Translations under genes and position numbers: made by a program
Notes under the pieces: generated by a model
Databases searched by the model: none
The model's input: only the letters and a program-made list of their open reading frames with translations
What the model was told of the DNA's origin: nothing
Part shown: piece by piece, positions 23,515 to 32,404 of the stretch
Layout: every line of letters begins with the position of its first letter
Numbering within the stretch: position 1 is the first letter of the stretch
From: Marinagarivorans sp.
Lineage (GTDB): Bacteria; Pseudomonadota; Gammaproteobacteria; Pseudomonadales; Cellvibrionaceae
Direction: 5' to 3'
DNA: 40,300 bases
Assembly (NCBI GenBank): GCA_028281865.1
Contig: JANQJB010000033.1
Coordinates: 1-40,300 of the forward strand

Positions 23515-25020
23515 ATGATTAAAAAAGCATTACAAAAACTTTATGTCCGTCTATCGCTAGCATTCTTTTTTAGTTTTCTAATAGTCGGTATATTTTCGGC
23601 GGTATTATTCATTTATGCCTCAAGAGCCCACCAACAGGAAATCACGCAAATTATGCACAGTGAGCTCGCCGAGCACGTTGTGCACCACTATTTGTTATTC
23701 AACAAAGGGGAACCTGACTTAAAAGCGGCCAAGCAAACTTTTCACGACTTAATGATTTTAGGTCCAAATTTTGAATTTTACCTTCTTGATCAATCCGGAA
23801 ACATTCTCAGCTTTTCCGCCAAACCCGATAAAATAAAATTAAAATCCATCGATCTCAACCCTGTCAGAGAATTTTTATCGTCACCCAAAATAGAGAAACC
23901 GATCCAAGGTTCAGACCCCCGCTCTTTTACCAATCGGAAAATTTTCTCCGTTGCCCCCATCGTTAACGATAATAAAACAGTAGGTTATCTCTATGTTATT
24001 TTAGGCAGCGAAATATACGATAAAATTGCCGAAGCACTTTTTGACAGCAAGATACTGCGTTTGGGTCTTGGCGTTTTCATAGCAGGTTTAATTTTTAGCT
24101 TGTCTGCCACACTATTTTTTACCGGATGGTTAACTGCGCCTCTAAGCAAGCTTACCCATCAAGTAAGACAGGTCCTTGCATCCGGCTTTACAAAACACGG
24201 CATTAAAAGTACCGCCGAACCTCTGAGTCAATGGCGCGACGATTGCGAAAACGAAATGCATATATTAGGCAGCGCATTTAAAGACGTGCTTAAGAAGCTA
24301 GAAGAGCAATATCAAAATGTCATCACTATCGACGAATTGCGCAAGGAGCTACTCTCCCACATCTCGCATGATTTGAGAACTCCGCTCGCCTCGCTACTCG
24401 GCTATCTGGAAACTTGGGAAATTAATCGAAACAATGTTAGCGAAGCGGATGCTGAAGAATATATTTTTACTGCCAAGAAAAATGCGCAAAAAATTTCTAA
24501 TTTAATTGAACAATTATTTGAGCTGGCCCATCTCGATAGTGGTAACGTGCAAGTGAGCATCGAACAATTTTCAATTGCTGAATTGGTCCAAGATGTCTTG
24601 CAAAAACTGAGTATTTCCGCGAAAGAAAAGAATATAAAGCTCGATGTTACTCCGCACAATAGTGCGCTTAAGGTTGTTGGTGATATTGAAAAACTTGAGC
24701 GCGTATTTACCAACCTCGTCGAAAACGCTATTCGCCACACAAACGAGGGTGGCTCAATACTTATTCGTCTATCAGAGAAATCCCGCTTAGTTGCCGTCGA
24801 AGTGAGTGACAACGGCATTGGCATTCCCAAAGATGATTTGCCTCACATCTTCGAACCACATTTTAAGGCTGGCAATAGTGTGAGGGAAAATACAGCCCAC
24901 GGTGGTTTAGGTTTAGCCATTACCAAGAAATTACTTGATTTACACAAAAGTAAGATAAAAGTAAAAAGCAACGTAAATGAGGGTACAACGTTCGCGTTTA
25001 CTTTGCCTTGTGCAGAATAA
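23515..25020 (+). CDS. membrane sensor histidine kinase
   Basis: A 502-residue partner of the response regulator. A first membrane helix (about 13-35, LAFFFSFLIVGIFSAVLFIY) and a second (about 182-206) enclose a periplasmic sensor domain of about 145 residues. A HAMP region follows (LTAPLSKLTHQVRQVLASGF). HisKA: LLSHISHDLRTPLASLLGYL with His285. HATPase: NLVENAIRHTNEGG (N-box), VSDNGIGIPKDD (G1) and HGGLGLAITKKLLDLH (G2); all key residues are present, so it should be active. No PAS domain is seen, so it is not a standard PhoR. ATG 23515 is preferred; TTG 23482 would overlap the regulator gene. Confidence 0.94.
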   Translation: MIKKALQKLYVRLSLAFFFSFLIVGIFSAVLFIYASRAHQQEITQIMHSELAEHVVHHYLLFNKGEPDLKAAKQTFHDLMILGPNFEFYLLDQSGNILSFSAKPDKIKLKSIDLNPVREFLSSPKIEKPIQGSDPRSFTNRKIFSVAPIVNDNKTVGYLYVILGSEIYDKIAEALFDSKILRLGLGVFIAGLIFSLSATLFFTGWLTAPLSKLTHQVRQVLASGFTKHGIKSTAEPLSQWRDDCENEMHILGSAFKDVLKKLEEQYQNVITIDELRKELLSHISHDLRTPLASLLGYLETWEINRNNVSEADAEEYIFTAKKNAQKISNLIEQLFELAHLDSGNVQVSIEQFSIAELVQDVLQKLSISAKEKNIKLDVTPHNSALKVVGDIEKLERVFTNLVENAIRHTNEGGSILIRLSEKSRLVAVEVSDNGIGIPKDDLPHIFEPHFKAGNSVRENTAHGGLGLAITKKLLDLHKSKIKVKSNVNEGTTFAFTLPCAE

Positions 25021-25191
25021 GGAATTGAAAAAAGGACATAAACTAATGCTGCCCCATAAGTTAATTGCAGATGACCGGAAATCTCAGGAAGAAACAAGTG
25101 AGTGTGTTTACTTGCCACCACCGAGACAGCGATTGGGTTTTATTTTCAAGACACGGGCTAGGCGCCCCCCCTTTATACATCCCTGTAGGCT

Positions 25192-25205
25192 TGATCGCGC
25201 GATCA
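25192..25205. repeat. 14-bp perfect palindrome TGATCGCGCGATCA
   Basis: The element lies between the kinase and PhoX genes, which converge. It is a perfect self-complement but lacks a T-run, so it is not an obvious terminator. The rest of the 241-bp gap (25021-25261) shows no gene. Confidence 0.5.
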
Positions 25206-25261
25206 CTGGAAATTGCTCCGGAACGTCGATACCCGAAGCCCCTTTTTTTTATTTTTTCAAT

Positions 25262-26629
25262 TCAACTTTTACGGTGACGCCAAGGGCCCCATATCGCAAA
25301 GGTCATTCCCGGCGCACCTTGAACATTGACAAACAAAGTACGTCCATCGCGCGAAAAAGTAGCACCGGCAAACTCTTCGTCGTTAAGCGCGTTAAATGCA
25401 AACGGGAATACACGACCTTCGTCGGTAATACCAATTAACCACTGATCGTCATCGCCGTCTGTACAGGCAACGGCAAAACCGTGTGGTCCAGCGGTAATAT
25501 TGTCAGGCTCATCAAACGGTGTGCCTTTTGGAAAGAGCACCACCAACTCGATCGTTTCGCTCATGGGATCGTAACGCCAAATTTGGCCGGCATGCACAGC
25601 CGCACTGATATCATCTTCGTCCTCTGCATCAGGCCCGTCTCCACGACTTGAAACAAACCAGATACTGCCGTCGTTTGCAGCCCAAGTGCCCTCAGCTTTT
25701 TGAATTGGCGTCGCGCCCATTGCAATCACTTGTTCGCGCACTGGCGTTTCGCTATCAGTCGGATTTGGGTTTGGAACATCGACCCATTCCACATTTAATA
25801 CCATGCCTGGGTTTTGCACGATGGATAGATCAGTTCCCAAACCTTTTACAGCCAACGCAGAAAGCAAACCACCTCCGTGTAAGCTACCGCGGCCACCCAT
25901 TAAATTATTCGGAATATAGCGATAAAAACACCCGTGTGGCCCGTCGGCATCTTCAGTTAAATAAGCAACACCTTGCTTATCAAAACACACTGCTTCGTGC
26001 TCATAACGCCCCATTCCAATGATTGGTTCAGGATTACCTGTGCCATAAGGGTCAACTTCGAAGACATAACCGTGAGGCTTGCCCATCGTGTCCGTTTCTT
26101 CCTCACACGTAAGCCATGTATTCCAAGGCGTAATGCCGCCAGCACAATTATCAAGCGTGCCAGACAAACTCGGCCAATCGGCAACCAGTCTTCGGCGATG
26201 ATTAACAATTAACGTTGTAGTGCCACCAGAGATCGCTTCGGGGTCATAAATACTGCCTTTGACCGCTGGAACGGGTGCAGATCCATCCTCTAAAATATCT
26301 TTTTCTTTTAATTCGTGATTACGTACTAATATCGTACGACCATAACGTCCCGGAAACGCCCCCATTCCATCGTGGCCCGCAGGAACAGGATTGCCATCCG
26401 ACATAATGCCGCCATCCTCTCGCGAAAAGACGGTGTAGCGAAACCCACGGGGAAGATCCAACAAACCATCTGGATCACTAACAAGATCTCCATAACCAAA
26501 AACCGGACAGCGCTCGAGCGGTCCGCGACGATTATGTTTTGGAAAAGCCGACGCAACTGCGGCGCCGAGCGAACCGACTGTCCCGACGGCAGCGGTACCA
26601 CCGAGAATAAATGAACGACGTGAAGGCAT
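25262..26629 (-). CDS. PhoX-family (DUF839) phosphatase, Tat-exported
   Basis: A 455-residue protein with a twin-arginine signal (MPSRRSFILGGTAAVGTVGS, R4-R5) ending near AVASA. The body matches the PhoX/DUF839 beta-propeller family. FGYGDLVSDPDGLLDLPRGF opens it. IVNHRRRLV, CAGGITPWNTWLTCEEETDT and MGRYEHEAVCFDKQG carry the conserved residues that hold the iron-calcium cofactor of PhoX alkaline phosphatases; EGTWAANDGSIWFVSSRGDG is further along. PhoX members release phosphate from organic esters in the periplasm. The shorter start at 26629 has GGAGAAC upstream; a start further up would spoil the Tat signal. It is divergent from another phosphatase. Confidence 0.88.
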   Translation of the reverse strand: MPSRRSFILGGTAAVGTVGSLGAAVASAFPKHNRRGPLERCPVFGYGDLVSDPDGLLDLPRGFRYTVFSREDGGIMSDGNPVPAGHDGMGAFPGRYGRTILVRNHELKEKDILEDGSAPVPAVKGSIYDPEAISGGTTTLIVNHRRRLVADWPSLSGTLDNCAGGITPWNTWLTCEEETDTMGKPHGYVFEVDPYGTGNPEPIIGMGRYEHEAVCFDKQGVAYLTEDADGPHGCFYRYIPNNLMGGRGSLHGGGLLSALAVKGLGTDLSIVQNPGMVLNVEWVDVPNPNPTDSETPVREQVIAMGATPIQKAEGTWAANDGSIWFVSSRGDGPDAEDEDDISAAVHAGQIWRYDPMSETIELVVLFPKGTPFDEPDNITAGPHGFAVACTDGDDDQWLIGITDEGRVFPFAFNALNDEEFAGATFSRDGRTLFVNVQGAPGMTFAIWGPWRHRKS

Positions 26630-26930
26630 AATAGTTCTCCGACAATGATATTTAATGGAAAAACGCATAGAGATAATTAAGCGCCACAAAACGATAGGCA
26701 TCTAACATTGCGTATCCATGACACCGTTGCGGTTATTTGAATTTTATTTTTTAAACACGCTGCCAAAATTACTTGATAAGTTCACATTAATTTCATTAAA
26801 GCTTCAAGCAACTGTAATATATTTTATTTTGCAATCTATCGTATTACTATCGAGCTTCTGAAACCTGTTAACCGTATGATATCCTCAAATCCAAACCACA
26901 TCATTTGTTTTTAAATTGGACTTAAATTGC
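26630..26930. other. 301-bp divergent promoter region between two phosphatase genes
   Basis: A/T-rich and free of genes. It carries the 11-bp repeats at 26779-26818 and the ribosome site of the PhoX gene (26634-26640, read on the - strand). No other signal could be fixed; TACTAT at 26845-26850 is a possible -10 box for the + strand gene. Confidence 0.6.
26779..26818 (+). promoter_or_regulatory. Pho-box-like direct repeats, four units at 11-bp spacing
   Basis: Units AGTTCAC (26779), ATTTCAT (26790), GCTTCAA (26801) and CTGTAAT (26812) begin exactly 11 bp apart with A/T-rich 4-bp gaps. TTCA recurs at 26781, 26792 and 26803. A PhoB box is made of 7-bp units near CTGTCAT at the same spacing, and CTGTAATATAT is the start of the E. 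coli phoE box as I remember it. The first three units match only in the TCA core. The context, two divergent phosphatase genes, supports phosphate control. Confidence 0.5.
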
Positions 26931-28241
26931 ATGCAAAATAAATTAGCAATATATTTTTTCTTATTATTTTTCATTGTTGGCTGTGATATCGATGTATCTG
27001 TCACGGAAGGCGGAACTGTCTTATCAAATCCCGCCCTTATAAACTGCCGCGCAACTACCGGAAAATGTAAAGTCAAAAATTACGAAAACATCGATATTGA
27101 CATCGAAGATTTAATAGTTACTTTTCGGGCAATACCTGATGATGGCTACGTATTAAGCCATTGGCAAGGTCGTGATTGCAGAGCGCGAATAGCAAATAAA
27201 TGCCGCGCAAAATTAAAAGGCAATATCAAATTAAAAGCATTTTTCGAACCGATTGAGTACTCGAAGCAACCACCCCCCAATCATCGTGCTATTAATTTTA
27301 TTGCCATGGGCGATACCGGCACTGGTCTTGAAGGTCAATACCGCGTTGCCAAGGCCATCGATACTTGGTGCACCACAAAATCTTGCGATTTTGTAATAGG
27401 TGCAGGCGATAATTTTTATGACGGAACACCAGACAACATTCGCGACAAGCAGTTCGAAACAAAGTTTGAACTGCCGTATAAAAATTTATCAATGCCTTTT
27501 TATATGGTGCTCGGCAATCACGATACAGGGAGATTTCGCGACGGTGATGGCGGCAACCAAAAACTCGGTGAAATGCAGGTCGCTTATCATCATCGTGAAG
27601 ATAAGATGAGCAATAAATGGCAAATGCCCTCACGCTACTACCACGTCAAATTTCCTGATAATGCAACAACTCCTTTACTCGAACTATTTGCACTGGACTC
27701 TGTTCCGTTTGTTGGTTTGCCCGAGGATAGCAAAAAATATGAACCCTACGACTATAAACGCAGCCAAGGTGCATGGTTTGAAGAAAAAATAGTTGATAGT
27801 AAAGCGTACTGGAAAATTGCCTTTACACACCATCCGTATGTCTCAAACGGTAAGCACGGCAATGCATCAAACTACGACGGCTCGCTGTCAACGGGCGGAA
27901 TAATTACCGAAAAAGCAAGCGGCCAAATATTCCGAGATTTTATGGAAGACTATGTTTGTAATAAAGTTGACTTGTTGGTCACCGGCCACGACCATAACTT
28001 GCAAATACTAAAACCGGTAGCACCGTGTGGCTTAACGGAATTTGTAGTTTCGGGAGCAGGATCTAAGTCCAACGGTATCGAACGTATAAACGATAACCAA
28101 GTGTATTTTCAGCAAGGTGATCACGAAGGTTTTTTCTACGTGACGGTAGATGGCAATCAATTAATACTCGAAGCAGTCTCCGCACTGACTGAATCACCTA
28201 AATCTTTGTTTATCCAGTCTTACCGTAAAAAACAGCTATGA
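26931..28241 (+). CDS. purple-acid-phosphatase-like metallophosphoesterase lipoprotein
   Basis: A 436-residue lipoprotein. The signal peptide ends in FFIVGCDID, with the acylated Cys at about residue 18. Residues 30-110 form a small domain with several cysteines and DDGYVLSHWQGRDC, like the Big-type repeat found ahead of other surface enzymes. The catalytic domain has all five metal-binding motifs of the acid-phosphatase branch: AMGDTGTG, GAGDNFYDG, VLGNHDTG, AFTHHPYVSNG and VTGHDHNLQ. It probably hydrolyses phosphate esters at the cell surface. ATG 26931 is used; TTG 26916 is in frame. It is convergent with the next gene, with 2 bases between stops. Confidence 0.9.
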   Translation: MQNKLAIYFFLLFFIVGCDIDVSVTEGGTVLSNPALINCRATTGKCKVKNYENIDIDIEDLIVTFRAIPDDGYVLSHWQGRDCRARIANKCRAKLKGNIKLKAFFEPIEYSKQPPPNHRAINFIAMGDTGTGLEGQYRVAKAIDTWCTTKSCDFVIGAGDNFYDGTPDNIRDKQFETKFELPYKNLSMPFYMVLGNHDTGRFRDGDGGNQKLGEMQVAYHHREDKMSNKWQMPSRYYHVKFPDNATTPLLELFALDSVPFVGLPEDSKKYEPYDYKRSQGAWFEEKIVDSKAYWKIAFTHHPYVSNGKHGNASNYDGSLSTGGIITEKASGQIFRDFMEDYVCNKVDLLVTGHDHNLQILKPVAPCGLTEFVVSGAGSKSNGIERINDNQVYFQQGDHEGFFYVTVDGNQLILEAVSALTESPKSLFIQSYRKKQL

Positions 28242-28243
28242 AT

Positions 28244-29245
28244 TTAATCTTTACACTTGAGATAGTGCGATCTGTCAGACCGTAGGCGGGCGCGATAAAG
28301 GTCATCCGAATCAGCTTGTAAGTAACGGTCAATCAAATCTACATACTCACATCGTTCGAGATAGATAAGTGCCTTTGCTGCTGATGCTTGTAAGAAGCGA
28401 TCCTCGCCAAGCTTTTCTCCATTCACGTAAGGCACCAACAATTCAGCAGCATTTGATTTGAGCAGTTCGTTTGCATTGGGCAAATATTGCATGCGCGTGC
28501 CGTCATCATCCTGCATAGAATCAAAAATTAAAAAATTTATCATCGGGCGAGCAACACTAGGACTCCCCAATAAAGTGATTAGATAACCGATATTTTTGTC
28601 AATAAATTTAATGTCTGCACCCACACCCGCTTCAGTATAGTTTGAGGTTAAATCGTTAATCCTTTTTTTAAGTTGGCTCTCGTCTTGCGCCGCTTTAATC
28701 GCATCTAACTGCGACTGCAACGCACTATGATGATAAGTTATACGATTGACAATACGCTCATTGATTTCATACATCTCTTTAATCATTAACGCCCGAGCTT
28801 TAACACGCTGTGCAATATGTTGGTTAACTCTATTGTATTTATTGTATCGAGCAGTATATTCCGATGCGTTTTGCTCAAGTGTTGTCTGATAAATACTATC
28901 TGATTTTTCACCACTTTGTATCCACAGTAGCTGAGCTTCCTGTAGTGCTAATTTATCTTTTTCATTCAGTAATTCGAGTAAGCGCGGGTAGTAGTAATCC
29001 AATTCTCGCTGCCAAAGATCAGACTCGACAAAGCAATGCTCAGTATTCGTATTGGGGCCCAGCTTAGTCACACATTCTTCAGAATATTGCTGGATCACCT
29101 GCTCAAATAAATCAACGCTTGAATAATAAGATAGGGGCTTGAAATCTCCGAGGGACCTTAAGTCAAATGCATGGGCAGAACTCGCGCTCAGCGAGCAGCA
29201 CATAAAAAACATCGAGTAAATTGCCAGAAAAACAGTACGAGTCAT
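28244..29245 (-). CDS. secreted protein with LprI-like N-terminal domain
   Basis: A 333-residue exported protein; the signal peptide ends near SASSAHA. Residues 55-115 (CVTKLGPNTNTEHC, then LWQRELDYYYPRLLELLNEK and LQEAQLLWIQSG) have the pattern of the LprI/DUF1311 domain, which in some proteins inhibits lysozyme. The usual final cysteine is absent. Helical segments follow (KRINDLTSNYTEAG), and a C-terminal part with short armadillo-like pieces (LQASAAKALIYLERCEYVDL). The function is not known beyond the domain. Confidence 0.7.
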   Translation of the reverse strand: MTRTVFLAIYSMFFMCCSLSASSAHAFDLRSLGDFKPLSYYSSVDLFEQVIQQYSEECVTKLGPNTNTEHCFVESDLWQRELDYYYPRLLELLNEKDKLALQEAQLLWIQSGEKSDSIYQTTLEQNASEYTARYNKYNRVNQHIAQRVKARALMIKEMYEINERIVNRITYHHSALQSQLDAIKAAQDESQLKKRINDLTSNYTEAGVGADIKFIDKNIGYLITLLGSPSVARPMINFLIFDSMQDDDGTRMQYLPNANELLKSNAAELLVPYVNGEKLGEDRFLQASAAKALIYLERCEYVDLIDRYLQADSDDLYRARLRSDRSHYLKCKD

Positions 29246-29352
29246 TTAAGTCACTAAACTACTTCTAATAAATGATGCCAATATAAGTCCCTTTTGATGA
29301 ATTATTTATTAAGGTGGTGCCTCTAAACAGCGCCAACCCATACGAACAGCAA

Positions 29353-30045
29353 TTAAAAATGGTAACCGCCACCGAATGTGATCAGAAATCCACCCTCAAC
29401 ATCCCCAGTCAAATATTTTTGGTAACCTAACGATACTCCAAAACCGTTGTCCCGGTTAAACAGCATCCGCGGATAAACATAGAGACCTGCATCGATATCG
29501 ATATCTTCTGAATAACAATCGGTGCAACTCGCAATCCCCCGCTCAGATGTGATGACCTGTTCATAACCACCAAACACAGAAAAATGAACATATTCATTAA
29601 AATTCTTATTGTAGCCAAGCTCGCCAAATATTGAAAATGCATCAGCAGACGACCTGCGTGTAGAAACATCACCGCCAAATTGTTCTTTAACCTGTTGGGA
29701 AAATTTCTCGTTATCCGAATACATAAAACCGCTCATACCAAGCGCAAATGCAAACGCGCCTTGCGCGCGTTCCCAAGCCAAACGGATGGAAGTCGCGTCC
29801 GAATCAACACCTTCAACAAAGGCTTTTTTTGAATCAAAAGATACGCGCCCCAGCCCAAGATAGTAAGCATTTACAGCATATCGCCCAACCATTTGAGGTG
29901 CAGCACTGGTCTTACCGCCATCACTATACGACACGGGATTATTTTCTGGTTGAGATTCGAGCTTGATTTGCGCTTTTTCGGCAACAGCTGACAGCGTGTA
30001 AAACAAAGAGATTACAGTAAGAAAAAAAGATCCGCATTTAAACAT
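29353..30045 (-). CDS. outer-membrane beta-barrel protein
   Basis: A 230-residue protein with a signal peptide (MFKCGSFFLTVISLFYTLSA, cleaved near AVAEK). After about 30 polar residues, alternating strands follow: YAVNAYYLGLGRVSF, AFAFALGMSGFMYS, AFSIFGELGYNKNF, HFSVFGGYEQVI, GVSLGYQKYL. The chain ends FLITFGGGYHF, the aromatic end needed for barrel assembly. It resembles OmpW/OmpA-like 8-strand barrels without matching a named one. A CTDC pair lies in one loop. GAGGAAGG before ATG 30045 decides this start over one 13 codons earlier. Confidence 0.82.
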   Translation of the reverse strand: MFKCGSFFLTVISLFYTLSAVAEKAQIKLESQPENNPVSYSDGGKTSAAPQMVGRYAVNAYYLGLGRVSFDSKKAFVEGVDSDATSIRLAWERAQGAFAFALGMSGFMYSDNEKFSQQVKEQFGGDVSTRRSSADAFSIFGELGYNKNFNEYVHFSVFGGYEQVITSERGIASCTDCYSEDIDIDAGLYVYPRMLFNRDNGFGVSLGYQKYLTGDVEGGFLITFGGGYHF

Positions 30046-30375
30046 AAACCTTCCTCTGATTTGATATGGCAGCTTGAACAGCATTGATACTTAAGCAACA
30101 TTGAAACGGGAATAGCTACTGGAGCAAAGTAGGCAATGCGGCGCGTATTTTAACGCCACCCAATTAAATGTCCAAATTCAGACCAAAGTCTTATTCCTAC
30201 TGAAGATTTCACCTTTGACCTCTTCTATCAAATGCTCACTCTCCCATTCTTCACTGCTCCGCAGCAGCTATCAAAAACGCCAAACGATGGCCAACACTTG
30301 TTTAACCACAGCCCAAAAGCTGCGACAATCCACCGCTGACCTCGACACCCAAATACGCAAAGAACAGGAGACAAC
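30046..30375. other. 330-bp divergent intergenic region
   Basis: This lies between the beta-barrel gene (- strand) and the ThuA-like gene (+ strand) and must hold both promoters. I could not fix -35/-10 boxes. The ribosome site CAGGAG (30365-30370) precedes ATG 30376. No gene is seen here. Confidence 0.5.
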
Positions 30376-31362
30376 ATGTTCAAGCTACTCGCTCTCGCGG
30401 TACTCTGCTTTCTCTCTGCGTGCAGCACGCACCAGCATGCTAAACCTCAAGCTAAACCAAAGTTAAAAGCCCTCATTATCGATGGCCAGAATAATCATAC
30501 CGTTTGGCCAAAATCGACGATGATGATGCAGCAGTACCTGGAAGAAACTGGCTTATTTGCTGTGGACATTCAGCGGACAGCAACAACCTGGAAGGCTACT
30601 ACTTGGTCAGCCGACTATCCGCTGGGCGATAACATTGAGCGACCGGACTTAAAGAAACCCGAACCAGACCCCAATTTTGCGCCGACCTTTGCCGATTATG
30701 ACGTTGTAATTTCCAATTTCGGCTGGAAAGCTTCTTACTGGCCTCGCACAACTCAGGTAGCTTTTGAAGACTATATGAAAAACGGTGGCGGCTTTGTCGT
30801 TATCCACGCCGCAAATAACTCCTACCCCACGTGGCGCGAATTCAACAAGATGATTGGCCTCGGCGGCTGGGGCAAGCGCTCAGCCAAAGACGGCCCCTAT
30901 GTTTACTATAACGAGGCTGGAGAGCTGATACGCGACACCAGCGAAGGCCGCTGCGGTAGCCACGGCCCGAAACATGAGTTTCTTATTACCTTGCGCGAAG
31001 AGCACCCCATTACCAAAGGCATGCCGCGAGAATGGATGCATACCAAAGACGAACTCTACGCACATTTGCGGGGGCCCGCCGAAAATATGACGATTCTGGC
31101 AACCGCTTATTCAGCCAAGGATAAAAAAGGCACAGGGCGACACGAACCCACGATAATGGTATTAAATTATGGCAAAGGCCGCATTTTTCACTCCACGCTC
31201 GGTGATATAGATTATTCGATGGAGGGAGTTGGGTTTATCACTACTTTGACCCGCGGTGCCGAATGGGCCGCTACCGGCGCCGTAAGTCAGCCACTCCCAA
31301 CAGATTTCCCCACCGCCACCAACGCCACTACGCGCAGTTTTTCTTGGCGCAAAGCAAACTAA
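30376..31362 (+). CDS. ThuA-like lipoprotein
   Basis: A 328-residue lipoprotein with lipobox LSAC (Cys16). The ThuA-like domain is a glutamine-amidotransferase-type fold: ALIIDGQNNHTVWPKSTMMM, then DYDVVISNFGWKASYWP, YMKNGGGFVVIHAANNSYPT and VLNYGKGRIFHSTLGD. ThuA proteins are linked to catabolism of trehalose and other disaccharides through 3-keto intermediates. It is the first gene of a three-gene run, with CAGGAG 5 bases before the ATG. The next gene starts 15 bases after its stop. Confidence 0.9.
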   Translation: MFKLLALAVLCFLSACSTHQHAKPQAKPKLKALIIDGQNNHTVWPKSTMMMQQYLEETGLFAVDIQRTATTWKATTWSADYPLGDNIERPDLKKPEPDPNFAPTFADYDVVISNFGWKASYWPRTTQVAFEDYMKNGGGFVVIHAANNSYPTWREFNKMIGLGGWGKRSAKDGPYVYYNEAGELIRDTSEGRCGSHGPKHEFLITLREEHPITKGMPREWMHTKDELYAHLRGPAENMTILATAYSAKDKKGTGRHEPTIMVLNYGKGRIFHSTLGDIDYSMEGVGFITTLTRGAEWAATGAVSQPLPTDFPTATNATTRSFSWRKAN

Positions 31363-31377
31363 TGCGAGCGACACTTT

Positions 31378-32313
31378 ATGCAAAACAACCACGCATTTTC
31401 TTTAAATCGTCGATCTTTTCTTCAACAAGGGCTAGCACTCGCTGGACTTGCCGGTGCTGGTTTGGCGACCTCAGTACAAGCGGGGAAAGACAAAGATTTG
31501 TTTAATATTTCGCTAGCACAGTGGTCTCTCCACAGAACAATTCGCGCAAACAAAATGAACACCTTGGCATTCCCAGCATTTACAAAACGCCACTTTGGAA
31601 TTGACGCTGTTGAATATGTTAATCAATTTTTTCTCGATAAAGCCAAGGACACTGTCTTCTTGCGTGAGTTAAAAAAGCGCAGTGACGACGTCGGAGTTAA
31701 AAACTTACTTATCATGTGCGACAGGGAAGGCAAAATAGGTGAAGCCGATAAAAGTGCGCGCAAACTCACCGTCGAAAACCATAAAAAATGGGTCGACGCT
31801 GCAAGATTTTTAGGCTGCCATTCGATTCGCGTCAACGCGTACTCGATCGACGACTACGAAGAAGCGAAGCGCCTCGTTATCGACGGCCTGCGCCAACTAA
31901 CAGAATACGCGGCGAAACAAGAAATTTATGTGTTAGTCGAAAATCACGGGGGGCTGTCTTCGAACGGCAAATGGCTCGCCAGTGTTATTCGGGGCGTCGA
32001 TCATCCGAATTGTGGGACACTACCGGATTTCGGCAATTTTACAGGTTACGACCGCTACCAGGGTGTTGCAGAACTGATGCTCTACGCAAAAGGCGTAAGT
32101 GCAAAAAGCCGCAGGTTCGATACCAAAGGCGAGGAAATAGAATCCAGCTATTTGAAAATGCTTAAAATCGTGCTTGATGCAGGCTACCGCGGATACATAG
32201 GAATTGAATATGAAGGCAAGGACTTACCGGAAATCGAAGGTATTCGACTCACTCAACAGTTGCTAAGCAAATATCGCAGCGAACTTGCAAAAAAATACAC
32301 TGTGAAAAAATAA
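31378..32313 (+). CDS. Tat-exported sugar phosphate isomerase/epimerase-fold protein
   Basis: A 311-residue protein with a twin-arginine signal (LNRRSFLQQGLALAGLAGAG, R11-R12) ending at VQA. The TIM barrel of the xylose-isomerase/AP-endonuclease-2 superfamily is visible: FNISLAQWSLHRTI, IDAVEYVNQFF, KNLLIMCDREG, CHSIRVNAYSIDD, VLVENHGGLSSN, CGTLPDFGNF and GYIGIEYEGKDL. The E-N-H, D and E residues lie where the divalent-metal site usually is. Because it is exported, the substrate is likely a free sugar or keto sugar, not a phosphate ester. Same operon as ThuA; the next gene starts 91 bases on. Confidence 0.9.
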   Translation: MQNNHAFSLNRRSFLQQGLALAGLAGAGLATSVQAGKDKDLFNISLAQWSLHRTIRANKMNTLAFPAFTKRHFGIDAVEYVNQFFLDKAKDTVFLRELKKRSDDVGVKNLLIMCDREGKIGEADKSARKLTVENHKKWVDAARFLGCHSIRVNAYSIDDYEEAKRLVIDGLRQLTEYAAKQEIYVLVENHGGLSSNGKWLASVIRGVDHPNCGTLPDFGNFTGYDRYQGVAELMLYAKGVSAKSRRFDTKGEEIESSYLKMLKIVLDAGYRGYIGIEYEGKDLPEIEGIRLTQQLLSKYRSELAKKYTVKK

Positions 32314-32404
32314 AAGCGTGCAACTTGCGTATAAGTAAAAAAACATCGACATATTGATTTCCCAATAAAATTGTTACTCCAATAAATTAGAGACTCGTAG
32401 ATTA

